A DNA stretch of 64,000 nucleotides from Spinacia oleracea (GCF_020520425.1 NC_079491.1:3844001-3908000); one strand, 5' to 3'. Shown: positions 13,063 to 25,058, counted from the stretch's first letter. Made by a program: numbers and translations. The notes: a model not told the origin generated them from the letters alone.

Positions 13063-14620
13063 TAAGTGTTATGGCTCAAGGAACCATTTGTGAATTTAGG
13101 CTGGCTAAAATTCACTTGAAGAACTATAGAACTTGATGAAGAATAGGATATGTGCCCTAAACCTCTATCGATGTTTTAGATTATTGTCTCCTTAAGTTCA
13201 AGGTTCTAGGTAGTATTTCTTAAGGGTTAAGGACTTCATCAATAAGGCCTCAACACATACTATATGCATGTGAAAAAACATTGTAAAAAGCTTTTTTTTC
13301 CCCCTGAGAAGTACATAATTTAAGGGGTGAAGTTGTGATGTCCAAGGGTATTTATTCCTAGGCATCACCCTCGTCTACTAGGATTATACTTGCTCCCAAA
13401 TACCATTATGTAGATTGTTACATTCCAATTTCCAAAATATATCTAGTTTCCTAATTACAATTCACATTAAACTAGGAAACTAAATAACAAACTAACTATC
13501 CTAAAAAGCTATGAAACTTTTGTATTGTTGAAGCTTCATCAATACACAAGTTTCATATAGTTTAAGGAGAATTAAGGGTATTGGATATCTATGCCCAAAG
13601 GTAATGCCAAACTCATGGTAGGGTGTTCAGAATTAACTTCTTGACAAAACTTGTTTGATGAAGGCTGAGTGATGGTATCTTAACTTCAAGTTAATGACAT
13701 TAATTCTTACCACAAATAGCTAAAGCTTAGTATTATGACACCCATATTCAAGAGATGAGAATCTGGACTTCTCTGTCCCAGTTGGTTGTCACTTGTCATA
13801 GATTCTATGATCATTGCCATGTGTCCTGCAAGATTCAACCCACAATTACAAAGCACCCCCAAAATTAGGATGACATACATTTGTTTAGTACGGAGTACTA
13901 TTATCCCACATGATATAGTTGCATTATTTCATCGAGCAGAATAGACACACTATTTAGAGTGGACTTCATTGAGGCAGGGGGGGCTGACTTGAATATCAAA
14001 TCTCTGACATGTTTGTCAAGTATTGTGGCATGTGGGGTCCTCCAGATTCATGTATCTTGTTCTTCCTTTTGGTGCTTATGCCGAGGAATCAGTATTTTTA
14101 GCTAAAAATTTGGTAGAATCTTTTCAACCTGTACACACCTAAAATGGCAATAGTGGTAGTTAAATAGTTCTTGATATGAACTAACTTGCTGTTCCTAGCT
14201 TTTGTATATCAGAACTACCATCTGTCACAATTTTCCTTCAATTGGGGCAATTCAGATGGGAGTTGAGCTCTTCACTGTAATGGTTTATGGTCATTATGGA
14301 TAGGCAGCTTTGCGAACAATAGTGTTGCACAAAAAATTTATGGTGTATGCCTTTCATGAATGGAATTTTTTGTAACTTTAGTTTGTAAAAGAGAGTGGTA
14401 ACTCTTTGTAAAAGAAGGAACAATCTGTTCCCCTACAGTTTTGCTTTAAAACATTATTTTGATATTATGTGAAGAGATATGGTGTGTAAATGAATACTGA
14501 ATCAATATTAGTCTCGTAGGAAAATTGTTTATCTATGAAGAAAAAATCAGTTCTGTAAAACAAAATTTTGTGTGTGTTGCTTTGGTGTGGGTACATCCAT
14601 CTTTGTGGAGTCAAAATATA
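13063..14620. other. No gene recognised
   Basis: No supportable gene. One TACGGAGTA word occurs at 13888-13896. Several TTGGAAT- and ATCAAG-rich segments look like worn intergenic DNA. Confidence 0.4.
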
Positions 14621-14801
14621 TGTTACCCGGACTCTGATACCCATATCTGACACGGGTACGTATCCAAGTGTTTGACACGGCTATTTTGTGAAAAATTGCA
14701 TGATTTTGATCCAAAATGAAGTGTTCAAGTGTCCACACCCATGCCAGAGAGTCGAGGATCCGACACGGGTATTTGAGGTAAAATGAAGAGTCCAGGTAAC
14801 A
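14621..14801 (+). mobile_element. TGTTACCCGGACTCT-ended MITE, copy 1
   Basis: The 181-bp element begins TGTTACCCGGACTCTGATA and ends with the complement of TGTTACCTGGACTCTTCAT, giving terminal inverted repeats of about 15 bp. Inside it, GACACGG and GTGTCC words alternate in both orientations. Related copies lie at 16616-16797 (opposite strand) and 19109-19366. The target duplication is not clear, so I leave the superfamily open. Confidence 0.7.
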
Positions 14802-16393
14802 GAGGTCAAAATGAATGTTGAATCCATATTTGTAACTGTATCACAGTGGACTAAATTAGAAGGATCATTCAAACAATATGCACTTCTTTTACATTGCAAA
14901 AGTTGCACATTCTATGTAGGCTGCAATAGATCCAAACACCTCACCTCACCCAAAATGGATCCTTTTTAGGAGCATTGGAGTAATAATTAAATTTATGTTG
15001 GTTTACATTTCTCTAGTGTGGGTAGTTTGATCAAAATCATCTTTATTGTATGAATAAAATTTCTGTTTTTGTATAATTTTCCTAGGTCGAGTACAAACAG
15101 TTTTTTCAGTGAATTTTCATTTGATGCCCATTGTGATTCCAATGAACATGCACTTAAATATGTGGTTCCAATGAACATGCACTTAAATTTGTTGGCATTC
15201 AATTTTTGATACACAGGAAGGATTATATGTTACCACATGCAGCTAGCAGAACCTGATCAAGCTGTAATTATAGGATTTTGAACAGAAAAGAAGCTCTAAG
15301 TGAACAGGTTAGTCATGATCTTTGAGTTGACTTTCGACTGTCAAATATCAAACCTGTAACATTACTTGTTAACTTAGAAACATAGTCCCTTATTGACTTC
15401 TTGTATATGAATAGAGACGGATTGTTACCCAAATCAGTACTCTGTTATTCCATAGAATCTGGTAACTTTTAAGTACCAACAAGTTGCCTAATTCGATTTC
15501 TGGAATTCCTTCCTTTTTCATGGATTGCTTTCTTTAGCAAAATCCATTATACACCCGAGTATACCTAGAGCTAGATACACCCACGGCTATATACAGGTTG
15601 ATTAGGCCATTTAGGGTATACTGATAAAACTAATTCTGAGTTCATATCAAACTGGTAGGCCTTACTATATAGACAACATACTGTTACTGCATATTGTACC
15701 CTCTTGTTGAAGCACAGAAGACAAGATCTTAATTTGTTGGCAGAAAACTTATTTCATCTTGTCTCCTACATCCCAATCTATTATTATGTGCACATAAATT
15801 AGTATTTCAAATTTGGATTTTATTGTTAGTTTTATGCAATTGTTAGCTTCTTTTTTGGGAGGGGATGGAGGGAATGCTTTCTTTTCAATGATTTCATGAA
15901 CATGAATTCCATATAAGTATGGGTAGGGTGAAACTAATTAATTGAACTATTTCTCAAGTTGTTTCAATATAATTGAGTACCTTATCTTGTTGTTTAACCT
16001 AATCTATTATAACCCTTTGCCCACCTTACATTCCCTGACATAGCTGTAGCCTGTAAGAGTTATAATTCATATCCTGACATAATAGTTCTACACCTTCTTT
16101 TTAATCAGGATTTTCTTATTCAATTTCTTTCTAAAGATTGCATTAAGCATTATAGACACAATAGTTCTCCACCTTTTTTTTAATCAGGATTTACTTCTGC
16201 CCATTCTTTGCAGGAATAGAGAAAGGTATTAATTCCAGTATATAATTAATTCCCTGTAGTCCCCAGGTGTTAAGGAGGAGCAGTGATAATTCAATGGAAG
16301 TTATTGAATGTTTTGATCCTACATTGGTGAGTGGTGAGAGTCTAGAGGGACCTTGCAGTATTAAGCATTCTATCTAGACTTTATAGTTCAAAG
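14802..16393. other. No gene recognised
   Basis: No supportable gene. A 25-base segment beginning GGTTCCAATGAACATGC, or close to it, occurs twice at about 15133-15188 as a small local duplication. The segment with CACAATAGTTCTCCACCTTC-like text also repeats near 16080-16120 and 16157-16200. Confidence 0.4.
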
Positions 16394-16508
16394 TAGAGAT
16401 GGCCAATGGGTCGGGTCTGACCCAGCCCACCCTGAGACATCCTGTAGTGGGTCACGTGGGTCCGACACAACCCACGACCCACCAAACCCGCCACGTTGGC
16501 CATCTCTA
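16394..16508. mobile_element. 115-bp Ac/Ds-type hAT mini-element
   Basis: The ends are TAGAGATGGCCAA and TTGGCCATCTCTA, a perfect inverted repeat. The flanking 8-bp duplication GTTCAAAG is exact (16386-16393, 16509-16516). Between the ends lie repeated GGGTC / GACCC / CCCACGACCC words. TAGAG-type ends with an 8-bp duplication identify the hAT superfamily. Confidence 0.9.
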
Positions 16509-16615
16509 GTTCAAAGGAAGGCAAAGTAAATCTCAGTAGCCAGTAGTCCACTTTCTAAACATGAATATGCCTGAATTTTTACTTTAAAATGTCAATGACA
16601 GTGGTACAAAATTAC

Positions 16616-16797
16616 TGTTACTCAGACTCTTCATTTTACCTCAACTACCTGTGTCAGATCCTCGACACTCTGACATGGGTGTGGACACTTGAACACTTCA
16701 TTTTGGATCAAAATCATACAATTTTTTCACAAAATAGCCGTGTTAGACACTTGGACACGTATCCGTGTCGGATATGGATATCAGAGTACGCGTAACA
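16616..16797 (-). mobile_element. TGTTACCCGGACTCT-ended MITE, copy 2
   Basis: This is the reverse complement of the 14621-14801 element with scattered substitutions. It starts TGTTACTCAGACTCTTCATT, shares TGGACACTTGAACACTTCAT and CAAAATAGCCGTGT, and ends GTAACA. Length is 182 bp. Confidence 0.75.
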
Positions 16798-17528
16798 TAG
16801 TCCAATATCGACTCTTAGAGATTTGTATTAATGTATATCATCCGTCGAAAACATAAATAATGTTATAGTTTCCACAGCTTAGCTATATGAATTATTGGGA
16901 TGAATTGAGGACCTACGTTTTTGGCTCATGGATTTTCTGATTAGAACCCCACAGGGCTCAGGGAGTACTACGTACCAATGTAAAAATATGATGGTTCCTT
17001 ACATTAGATCCGGTTACTGTTTTGAACTTAGGACCCTCTTTTTTTTCCATGAAAGATGTCTCCTTGAGTTTAATTACTTTCTTTTTCTAATTTTTAGGAG
17101 AAATTGATAGTTTTATGGGGACAAATATAAAGAGTTTGTCTTTATTTTGGAACCAGAACTGTTTTTACGACTAATTTAGGGTATTATGCTTTACTCTTGT
17201 ATAGCATAAAGTTGTCTAAGGGGCATTCTGGCTAGATAAAGCATGGGTTTGTTTCCCCCCACATGTTTGAGTCTTGTTTGGAAGGGATGATTTTCGTCAT
17301 GGGCCTGGCCCGTGCACAAAACCACTTGGCGGTGGCAGGAGTAGCTCCCCAAACTTATAAGTTGGTTATTATCGGGATTTCCCCTTACCTTTCCCCTTCC
17401 CCTCGTCACACACTTTTAGGCTGCTATCAATCTGGGTTTGTGGCTTAAAAGGGGCAGCCACATTGGTCCCATGTGTATCCATAACAAAGTAAGGCAAAGA
17501 AACTTGATCAAATGATTTTGATTTGTAG
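16798..17528. other. No gene recognised
   Basis: No supportable gene. The open frames at 17191-17448 on the two strands overlap each other and have no recognisable domain. Confidence 0.35.
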
Positions 17529-17790
17529 TAGACCCGATCAAAATGCGGGTTGGATCACATGTTGAAAATTCGGCCCATTGGGTCGGGCTGGGCCAAATCT
17601 TTTGCCGGAATTTTCTACACAAAACCCGTTATTTCGGGCCATGCAAATTTATAACTAAAATATCAACTTTGAGTTGTCCAAAACCCAGCAAAAAATTTAA
17701 AAATTGGGCTAGAACGGGCCTGAAATGGGCCCAAGAATTCTGCCCCAATACCCGCTATTTTTCGGGTCGGGCTCATGATGGTCAGGCCTA
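17529..17790. mobile_element. hAT-type non-autonomous element with GGGTC/GGGCC words
   Basis: It begins TAGACCCGATCA and ends with the complement of TAGGCCTGACCATCATGAG. The flanks ATTTGTAG (17521-17528) and CTTTGTAG (17791-17798) match 7 of 8, a worn 8-bp duplication. The interior repeats GGGTCGGGCTGGGCC-like and CGGGCC words. Length is 262 bp. Confidence 0.7.
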
Positions 17791-18036
17791 CTTTGTAGAT
17801 TTACACAAATCAAAGATGACAATGTTCTTTTAGGACTTTGACTTACATGATTTAATGAGAGCAACAAGAATATAGGAAGTATATCAAATTATCAAGCCAT
17901 CAAGGTGGTCTCCCAACTCAAGGTACATGTCCAAAGCTAGACTTTAGTCCAATAATTAGGATTCAAAGTGATTTAGTGTTGGTTAAACATTCGGGTTAAT
18001 CAGTAACATTGTTAAACTCGTTACTAAATCTTCTAT

Positions 18037-18362
18037 CACATATTCTTATTTACAATGGGTGTACAATAAATATTGTACACCTGAGTAAAAGTTAACCCAA
18101 AATGCTTAAAAGTTAAGCATATATATGTAAAAGTTATCTATTTTTAAGTGATAAATTTTTTCATTTTAGTAAAACTTATTTCTTCAAAATCACTAATAAT
18201 GTATAAAATTAATAATTTAACCCTTAAAAATATTTATCTATCAATTTTTTTTTACTAATATAAAAGTTAATCAAAACTAAGTTAAAGTTAAAAAAAAAAT
18301 GATTAATGTTATCTTGGTTTTCAATAAATTTATTGTACACCTTGTGCGCGTAAGACCTTTTG
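18037..18362 (-). mobile_element. Palindrome-ended MITE family, copy 2
   Basis: This is the inverted counterpart of 9967-10291, 326 bp long. It begins CACATATTCTTATTTACAAT with GGTGTACAATAAATATTG next to it, and ends GCGCGTAAGACCTTTTG. The flanks ATCTTCTAT (18028-18036) and ATATTCTAT (18363-18371) match 8 of 9. Confidence 0.8.
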
Positions 18363-19108
18363 ATATTCTATAGCTTGTTTGGTCTGAAAATGATGTCATG
18401 AGATCTAAGGACTTTTGTTTGGTAATGGAATATCCTAGGATGAATTAATTAAGGGAATTATGATGCAATGATATTGGAAAAAAAGATTGTGACATTTCAT
18501 ACGTTAAGGATTTTAAAGTTTAGTACATTTTGCAATATTGACAATTTGGTTGATGACAAATAAATTCTGGGTTCTGCTAAATTAGTACAATCCGACTGTT
18601 ATATGGTTTTAAACAAATATTGGGGTACTTTAATCAGGGGTTCTTATTATTTTACCTCTTCCCAGTACCTGCATTTTTTGCAGGTGTCATTTGCGTAGCT
18701 TTGGCAAATTGGCAGACCACATTTTGTTTACTTCCTCTTGTTTTTTGGTTAGGTTATGGTTATGGTTATGGGTGTGGGTCATCCCTTTTTATTTACATGG
18801 AACCGAGGAGTGGTACGTGTCATGCATGGTGCACGGATTTTTGAATCCTTGGACTCAATGTTCTATAATGGTTACTCAAACTCGGTTAGGAGTGTCGGGT
18901 ATGGGCACATATTCCACGCGTTGGGGGTATTTTTATGAATTATACGAAGTATTTTCGTATTTTTTCACGTTTTAAACATTTAAATAAACTTGTTTGCTAG
19001 TTTTAATTAAGATTAACTTTTTTAAAGTGTATTGCGTGAATTTACTCTGTGTGATTGAGGTTTTGAAGTGAAAATCTGAGTGTTGGGTTCAGACTCCGTA
19101 CTCTTCTA
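18363..19108. other. No gene; partial GTTACTCAAACTCGG relic
   Basis: No supportable gene. At about 18870-18915 a sequence GTTACTCAAACTCGGTTAGG followed by GTGTCGGGTATGGGCACA resembles one end of the TGTTACC-ended family. It may be a fragment of an older copy next to the one at 19109. Confidence 0.4.
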
Positions 19109-19366
19109 CGTTATCCGGACACGCATAGCAATGTCAGACACGGGTATATGTCCAAATGTCAGACAACTATTTTGTGAGAAATTTTGCATGATTTTGGTCC
19201 AAATTTATTTGTACAATGAGAAAATTGCATAATTTTGGTTTAAATTGATGTGTCCAATGAGACAATTGCATGATTTTGGTCCTAATTGATGTGTCCAAGT
19301 GTCCATACGTTTGAATGTCGAGAATTCGACACAGGTATTTGAGGTAAAATGAAGATTCCAGTAACA
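19109..19366 (+). mobile_element. TGTTACCCGGACTCT-ended MITE, copy 3, internally expanded
   Basis: It shares the ends (TTATCCGGACAC; GAAGATTCCAGTAACA) and the GACACGGGTAT and GTCCAAGTGTCC words with the copies at 14621 and 16616. The segment ATTGCATGATTTTGGTCC plus its following ATTGATGTGTCCAA is present about three times in tandem (about 19182-19300). That explains why this copy is some 75 bp longer. Confidence 0.7.
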
Positions 19367-19905
19367 AAAGTCTCTTGTTTAGAGTGTAAACCGCCCTACA
19401 TCCCTTCCAATTTTTTGATAAAAAAAAAAGAAAAAAAAAGGTAGTAAAATAGCTCAACATTTATTTTCTAAACAACGATTGCCCCTAATGAAAGCTATGC
19501 ATCATGTGCAATAGATCCTTTAGAGATGTTTTGGAAGATCCTGTTAATATTTAGTGAAAAATACCCTTAAAGTTCTAAGATGTCTATATCTATATTTGAA
19601 GAAAAGTGCCCTTAAATCTTAATGTTCTAAGATGCCAATATTTGGAGAAAAGTACCCTTAATATTCTAGGACCATATATGAGATCACAATAAAGACTAAA
19701 GTGTACCTTTCATTGGATGTAAATGTTTATGTAACTCATGCCCTTGAAATCGTTTTAGGGGGGGGGGGGGACTATTTTAATCGGGGTTTTCATGAATTTT
19801 CCCTAGTTTTTCCAGAAATTCATTAAATACGTTCATTTATAAACTTTATGCACAAAATAACAAATTTCTTTAAAACTCGGGGCATCTCATTAAAATCGCC
19901 ATTAA
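19367..19905. other. No gene recognised
   Basis: AT-rich spacer with a run of 12-13 G near 19757-19769 and a repeated ATGTTCTAAGATG / AGTACCCTTAA phrase near 19555-19665. No coding signal. Confidence 0.4.
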
Positions 19906-20134
19906 CACTGTGTTTGGAAACCAAGTTAACTTGAAAATGTGAGGAAAAGTAAAATATAGAAATATGTAGAAATGTAAATCTGAAGAAATATGTAGAAACC
20001 TCAAAATTTTAATTTGTTTGGCTAATTATTACAGAAAACTGAGAAAATTGGAATATCACATAATTTCACCTCTTTAATTTTTTTCCCCCCACAGATTTCC
20101 ACATGTTTTTCCATCACTTTTGAGGGGGGGGGGG

Positions 20135-20387
20135 TGACAAAATGTGATCAAAAGAGAGAGAGTTTGTATTGATGATCAAAAACTAATAAATAATTATTAC
20201 AGTAATGAAGGCCTTTTATAGCTTAATACATTCTAGAAGCTACTGAAATCTGTTACAACTAACTCCTAGAAATAAGGAAGCTATACTAACTGAAAGTGCC
20301 AGCGTGGCAACTCTCATGCACTACAATGTAGTACGTACTGAACCAATGCTGAAGCTGATCAATTGTGCAACATGTATAAGCTTAACA
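20135..20387 (-). repeat. 3' LTR of the Copia element
   Basis: 253 bp, beginning TGACAAAATGTGATC and ending GCTTAACA on the plus strand. In element orientation that is TGTTAAGC..TTTTGTCA, so the TG..CA ends are present. It appears identical to 25059-25311. Confidence 0.95.
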
Positions 20388-20398
20388 GTCCCCCTCAA
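20388..20398 (-). promoter_or_regulatory. Polypurine tract
   Basis: On the minus strand the sequence TTGAGGGGGAC directly precedes the 3' LTR. It is the expected primer for plus-strand synthesis. Confidence 0.85.
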
Positions 20399-21918
20399 GA
20401 TGGAACATCACAAGTTCCAATCTTGGACAATAATAGTTGAAACTGTGCAGATGAAAGAGGCTTGGTAAAAACATCTGCTAGTTGATGTTCAGTGGGTAAG
20501 TAAGCAAGATGTAGAAGGCCTTCTAACACTTTGTCACGTGTAAAATGACAGTCAATCTCAATGTGTTTCGTTCTTTCATGAAACACTGGATTCCTAGCAA
20601 TGTGTAATGCTGATTGATTATCACAGTGAAGGCTGATAGGTTTAAGATTAGAAACTCCCATGTCTTCCAATAAGTTAACCAACCAAGTTACCTCAGATGA
20701 TGCTGCAGCCATTGCCCTATATTCTGCTTCTGCAGATGACTTAGAAACTGTGTTTTGCTTTTTGGATTTCCATGAAACTGGTGACCCCCCTAATAGCAAT
20801 ACATAACCAGTGATGGACCTTCTAGAATCTGGACAAGATGCCCAATCTGAGTCTGAGAAAGCTTGCAACCTGATACACTCTGAAGCTTTTAGAAGTATAC
20901 CTTGTCCTGCTGTGTGTGCCAAGTATCTCAAGGTGTGTTGTAGAGCTGTAATGTGAGGAAGTCTAGGATTTTGCAAGTACTGGCTTAACAACTGAACTGC
21001 ATAGGACAAGTCTGGTCTGGTATGAGTTAGAAAGTTAAGTTTCCCAACCAGTGATCTATACTTCTCTGTGTCAGTGTACAATTCTCCATCTGATAGAGTT
21101 AGCTTTACATTAGCTGGTAAAGGGGTGATTGCTTTCTTTGTGATATCAAAGCCACAGTCACTGAGCAATTCTTTGGTGAATTTCTTTTGGCTAAGAATGA
21201 TACCTTCAGAAGAATAGCCAACTTCAATACCTAGGAAATAGTTCAGCTTCCCCAAATCTTTGATACTGAACTCTTGGTGCAAGTATGCTTTCAAAGCAGT
21301 GAGTTTGTTGTGATCTGTACCAGTAAGGATGATATCATCAACATAAACTGCTGCTATATTAATATGACCTTGTTGTTTGTGAATGAACAAATTGTAGTCA
21401 TGCTTGGATTGAATGAACCCCTGTGTTTCAAGAGCAGTCATAAGCTTTTCATGCCATTGCCTTGAAGCTTGTTTTAAACCATATATGGACTTGAGCAGCT
21501 TGCATACTTTGTTATCAGGATTATCAATGCCTTCTGGTACTTGCATATACACCTCCTCTTTTAAATCTCCATGGAGAAATGCATTGTTAACATCCAACTG
21601 GAAAAGAGGCCAGTTTCTGCTAGCTGCAACAGCAATCAAACACCTGACAGTTGTCATCTTTACTACTGGACTGAAGGTCTCTTCATAGTCAATCCCATAC
21701 TTCTGGTTGAACCCTTTTGCAACTAATCTGGCTTTACACCTTTCCAGAGCACCAGTTGACTTTAACTTGACTTTGAACACCCACTTGCAGCCTATAGCCT
21801 TTTTTCCTTTAGGTAGTTTTACCAATTCCCAAGTAAAATTCTGATCAAGTGCATCGAGCTCTTTCTGCATAGCTTCCACCCATAGTGGTTGTTTAGCTGC
21901 TTCATCATAAGTGAGGGG
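20395..21918 (-). pseudogene. Copia reverse transcriptase and RNase H
   Basis: The reverse transcriptase of a Copia polyprotein occupies about the first 250 residues: WVFKVKLKSTGALERCKARL, then FQLDVNNAFLHGDL, YGLKQASRQW and the catalytic AVYVDDIILTG. RNase H follows, with AFSDSDWASCPDSRRSITGY, SSAEAEYRAM and the final LHCDNQSALHIARNP and TKHIEIDCHF blocks. It ends with a stop shortly before the polypurine tract. It is separated from the upstream integrase frame only by a single in-frame stop (21919-21921), so it is normally part of the same polyprotein. The first ATG is at 21879, but that start is arbitrary; RT-like residues begin upstream of it. Confidence 0.93.
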
Positions 21919-23556
21919 TTATGTGATGTCACAAAGATGTGATAGGAGAGCTTGGAACTCTTCAGGATAAGTGTCATAAGACACTAAATTGCACCAATGC
22001 TGAGTGAACTGAGCTGGAGAGATTGGTTTTGAATTTAGGATAGATTGAGATGAGTAACATTGATAAGAATCTAGATAAGCTGGTTTTCTGTGTGTTCTAG
22101 TGGATTGTCTAGGTGGAAAGTTTGTAGGGGTATTCTCAGATGTAACATGTTCATGAGGAGTAGGTGGAGTGGAATCAACATCTCCAGAAATAGGTGAAGA
22201 AATGGATTGAGTGTGAGTGGAGGGTGAGTTTGGAGATGAATTTGGGAAAGGAAATATAGTGTCTTGTGAGGGAGATTCTTCCTGAGGAGTGGAGAGTGAG
22301 TTTGTTGATGGGAATATTGTGTCTGGGGAAGAGAAATCAGGTGTATCAAAGATTACAGGAGAGGAAATAGCAGGTAAGTAGATGGCATGTGTATAAGAAT
22401 TGTTTGGAGAATTGTGTTTGTGATAGAGATGAAAGGGAAAATGTTTTTCATGGAAATGAACATCCCTTGATACAAAGAATCTATTTGTATCAAGTTCTAA
22501 AACCTTGTACCCCTTCTGAGAAGTAGAGTATCCCATAAAAACACATGGTGTTGCTCTATGGTTCAGTTTGGTTCTTCCTACTCTAGATGTGGACACATAA
22601 CAAAGACAGCCAAATGTTCTCAGATGAGATAAGTCAGTAGTCTTTTTGTGCAGTCTAAAATATGGAGAATCAAGATTGATTGATTGCAATGGCATCCTGT
22701 TGATCAAATATGCAGCACATAACACACACTCACCCCAAAATCTGGCTGGTACCTTAGATTGAATATACAAAGCCCTTGCTGTTTCTAAAAGATGTTTGTG
22801 TTTTCTTTCTACCACCCCATTCTGTTGTGGTGTATCACTACAGCTGGTTTGATTTAGGATTCCAAATTTCAGAAACAGCTTTTTCATATCTCCTTCACAC
22901 AACTCTTTAGCATTATCAGATCTAATGCATTTAACCATAACACCAAATTGTGTCTGAACCATATTGAAGAAATTAGTCATAACAGCAACAGAATCATTCT
23001 TATTTCTTAACAAGTGTATCCAAGTGAACCTGCTGTAATCATCTACAATTGTCAAGAACTGATTACATCCAGAAGGTGTTTTTACAGAATGAGGACCCCA
23101 TACATCAAGGTGAATCAACTCAAAAGGAGCAGTGGTTTTGATGCTACTATGAGGAAAGCTAACTCTAGTTTGCTTAGCTGCAGGACACACTTGACATATT
23201 GTATCCTGTATACAAGTAGTCACCTCACACTTAGGGTTTATTAATCTCAACTGACTAAAGGGAAGATGTCCTAGTCTTAAATGCCAAAGTTTAGCATTGT
23301 CTACAGAGCTAGAACAGACTGTATTACAAACATGTTCCTGTTTCTTCTTCTGCAATTCTGCCACATTGTAAAGACCTGACCTCACATCACCAAGAGGAAT
23401 CAAATTCCCTTTCTGACAATAAACAAAGCACTTATCATGAGTAAATCGAATTTCACACTTCAAATCTTGACACAGCTTGTGAACAGATATGAGATTATAT
23501 TTGAAATTTGGCACATATAGGACATTCTGTAGAGTAATGTCAGCATTCAAATCCAC
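21919..23556 (-). pseudogene. Copia integrase region (GAG-pre-integrase, integrase core)
   Basis: The order is a GAG-pre-integrase segment with the integrase zinc-binding residues (LWHLRLGHLPFSQL .. CQVC), the core domain beginning FELIHLDVWGP, and catalytic acidic positions in LDVWGP, RSDNAKE and QQNGVVERKH (D, D, E). The C-terminal part is Ser/Thr/Pro-rich and ends at TAA 21919-21921, which interrupts what should continue into RT. Its upstream boundary lies one base out of frame with the gag-protease frame, at about 23575. Both breaks look like ordinary damage. Confidence 0.92.
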
Positions 23557-23570
23557 AGTGCCAACATGTG

Positions 23571-24881
23571 TTACAGGAATTTGCTGCCATCTGGTATGGT
23601 TATGTATGTGTTGGGTATGTCAACTGGTTTGCAAGTAGAGAATTGGGACAAATCATGACAGAAATGGTCTGATGCACCACTATCTAACAACCATTTAGAA
23701 TTAGATTGTGAGAGTAAGCATATACCTGCCATCATAACAAGGCTAGGCTGATTTCCAGAAGCTGGTTGTTGTTGCTTAGCCATCATATCCAAGAGCTGCT
23801 GATATTGTTCTGTTGTTATAGTGGGAGCAGTAACAGTTTGTTGCATACCAGATGTTTCAATATCAGATTTGGTGCCAGAAGAGAATGCAGCTACTTTGGA
23901 ATCTCTGGAACCTTTGAAACCTGGTGGATAGCCATGAATCTTGAAACACCTATCCACACTGTGCCCTTGCACTTGACAATGTGTACAAAAATAACTGGAA
24001 CCTGTTCTTCCATATTTGTTGGTGTTGCCAGATTGAAAACCACCATTCTGCTGTGTTCTGAAAGTTTTGTTGTTGTTGTTGTTATTCCAATGATCTCCTC
24101 CAAAACGCCTCTTTTCAGCTGCAAAAGCTAATGTTTCCAGTTGTTTGTTAGACTGAGAAACTTCTCTGTGTCTCTCTTCTTGAGCAAACAATCTGTATGT
24201 CTCAGATACTTTGGGCAAAGCAGGCACCATCAATATATTTCCTCTAATGGTAGCAAACTGATCAGAAAGTTTCATCATAAATTGCATCACCATCTTCTCT
24301 TGTTGTCTGTCAAAGAACTTTTTAGTAACATTACAAGTACAATTGTTACAAGTGCAATATGGAAGTGAATGAGCTTCCTCAATTGCATCCCAAACTGACT
24401 TGATCTCAGTGAAAAATTCTGAAATACTCTTATCTCCTTGAACAATTTCAGCTAGCTTTTGTTCAAGAGAATAGATCTGAGCCAAAGATGCAAAGCCAAA
24501 CCTCTCCTCTAAATCAGTCCAGACATCTCTAGCTGACTTCAAAAACATCACACTCTTAGCAATTTTATCATCCAGATTGCCTAAAATCAAAGAACATACC
24601 AAGTCATTGCACCTTTCCCAAGCCTTACTCTCCACTGAACCAGGATCAGGTTTAGTATAGCTTCCATCAATGAAGCCAATTTTATTCTTAGCTGAGAAAG
24701 CAAGCAGCATTGATCTCTTCCAACTGGTGAATCCTTCACCATTGAACTTGAACGTGACCAGTTGAGTGGAATTCGCATCCGAAGGATGAATATAATAGAT
24801 GCTTGCAGGATCTTGATTAGGAGGAAGTGTGGAATTGCGCCTCGAAGTCTCTTCATTGGAATCGAAATCTTCAGCAGCCAT
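23571..24881 (-). CDS. Copia gag and protease
   Basis: A 436-aa frame starting at ATG 24879-24881. The gag part (FNGEGFTSWKRSMLLAFSAK) is of the RE1-like UBN2 type. A CCHC knuckle reads CTHCQVQGHSVDRC, followed by FKIHGYPPGF. The aspartic protease active site is LLDSGASDHF near the C-terminus. The frame closes at IPDGSKFL a few residues into the protease region, because the downstream reading continues one base out of register. The gag portion itself is intact and could in principle be translated. Confidence 0.93.
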   Translation of the reverse strand: MAAEDFDSNEETSRRNSTLPPNQDPASIYYIHPSDANSTQLVTFKFNGEGFTSWKRSMLLAFSAKNKIGFIDGSYTKPDPGSVESKAWERCNDLVCSLILGNLDDKIAKSVMFLKSARDVWTDLEERFGFASLAQIYSLEQKLAEIVQGDKSISEFFTEIKSVWDAIEEAHSLPYCTCNNCTCNVTKKFFDRQQEKMVMQFMMKLSDQFATIRGNILMVPALPKVSETYRLFAQEERHREVSQSNKQLETLAFAAEKRRFGGDHWNNNNNNKTFRTQQNGGFQSGNTNKYGRTGSSYFCTHCQVQGHSVDRCFKIHGYPPGFKGSRDSKVAAFSSGTKSDIETSGMQQTVTAPTITTEQYQQLLDMMAKQQQPASGNQPSLVMMAGICLLSQSNSKWLLDSGASDHFCHDLSQFSTCKPVDIPNTYITIPDGSKFL

Positions 24882-25046
24882 TTTTTCAGAAATAGTTTTG
24901 GATCAAAAACAGTAGAAGAAAAACAGAGAAATTGAGAAAATCAACACAATCTGTGAATCAGAAAGAGTTTGTGGCAAAAAAATTCGAAGAAAAACAGGGA
25001 AATCTTGCGGAATTTCAGAAAAATTGAGCCAAGAATCTTTGATTCT

Positions 25047-25058
25047 GCTCTGATACCA
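25047..25058 (-). promoter_or_regulatory. Primer binding site (tRNA-iMet)
   Basis: On the minus strand TGGTATCAGAGC lies directly next to the 5' LTR. This is the standard primer binding site complementary to the 3' end of initiator methionine tRNA in plant Copia elements. Confidence 0.95.
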
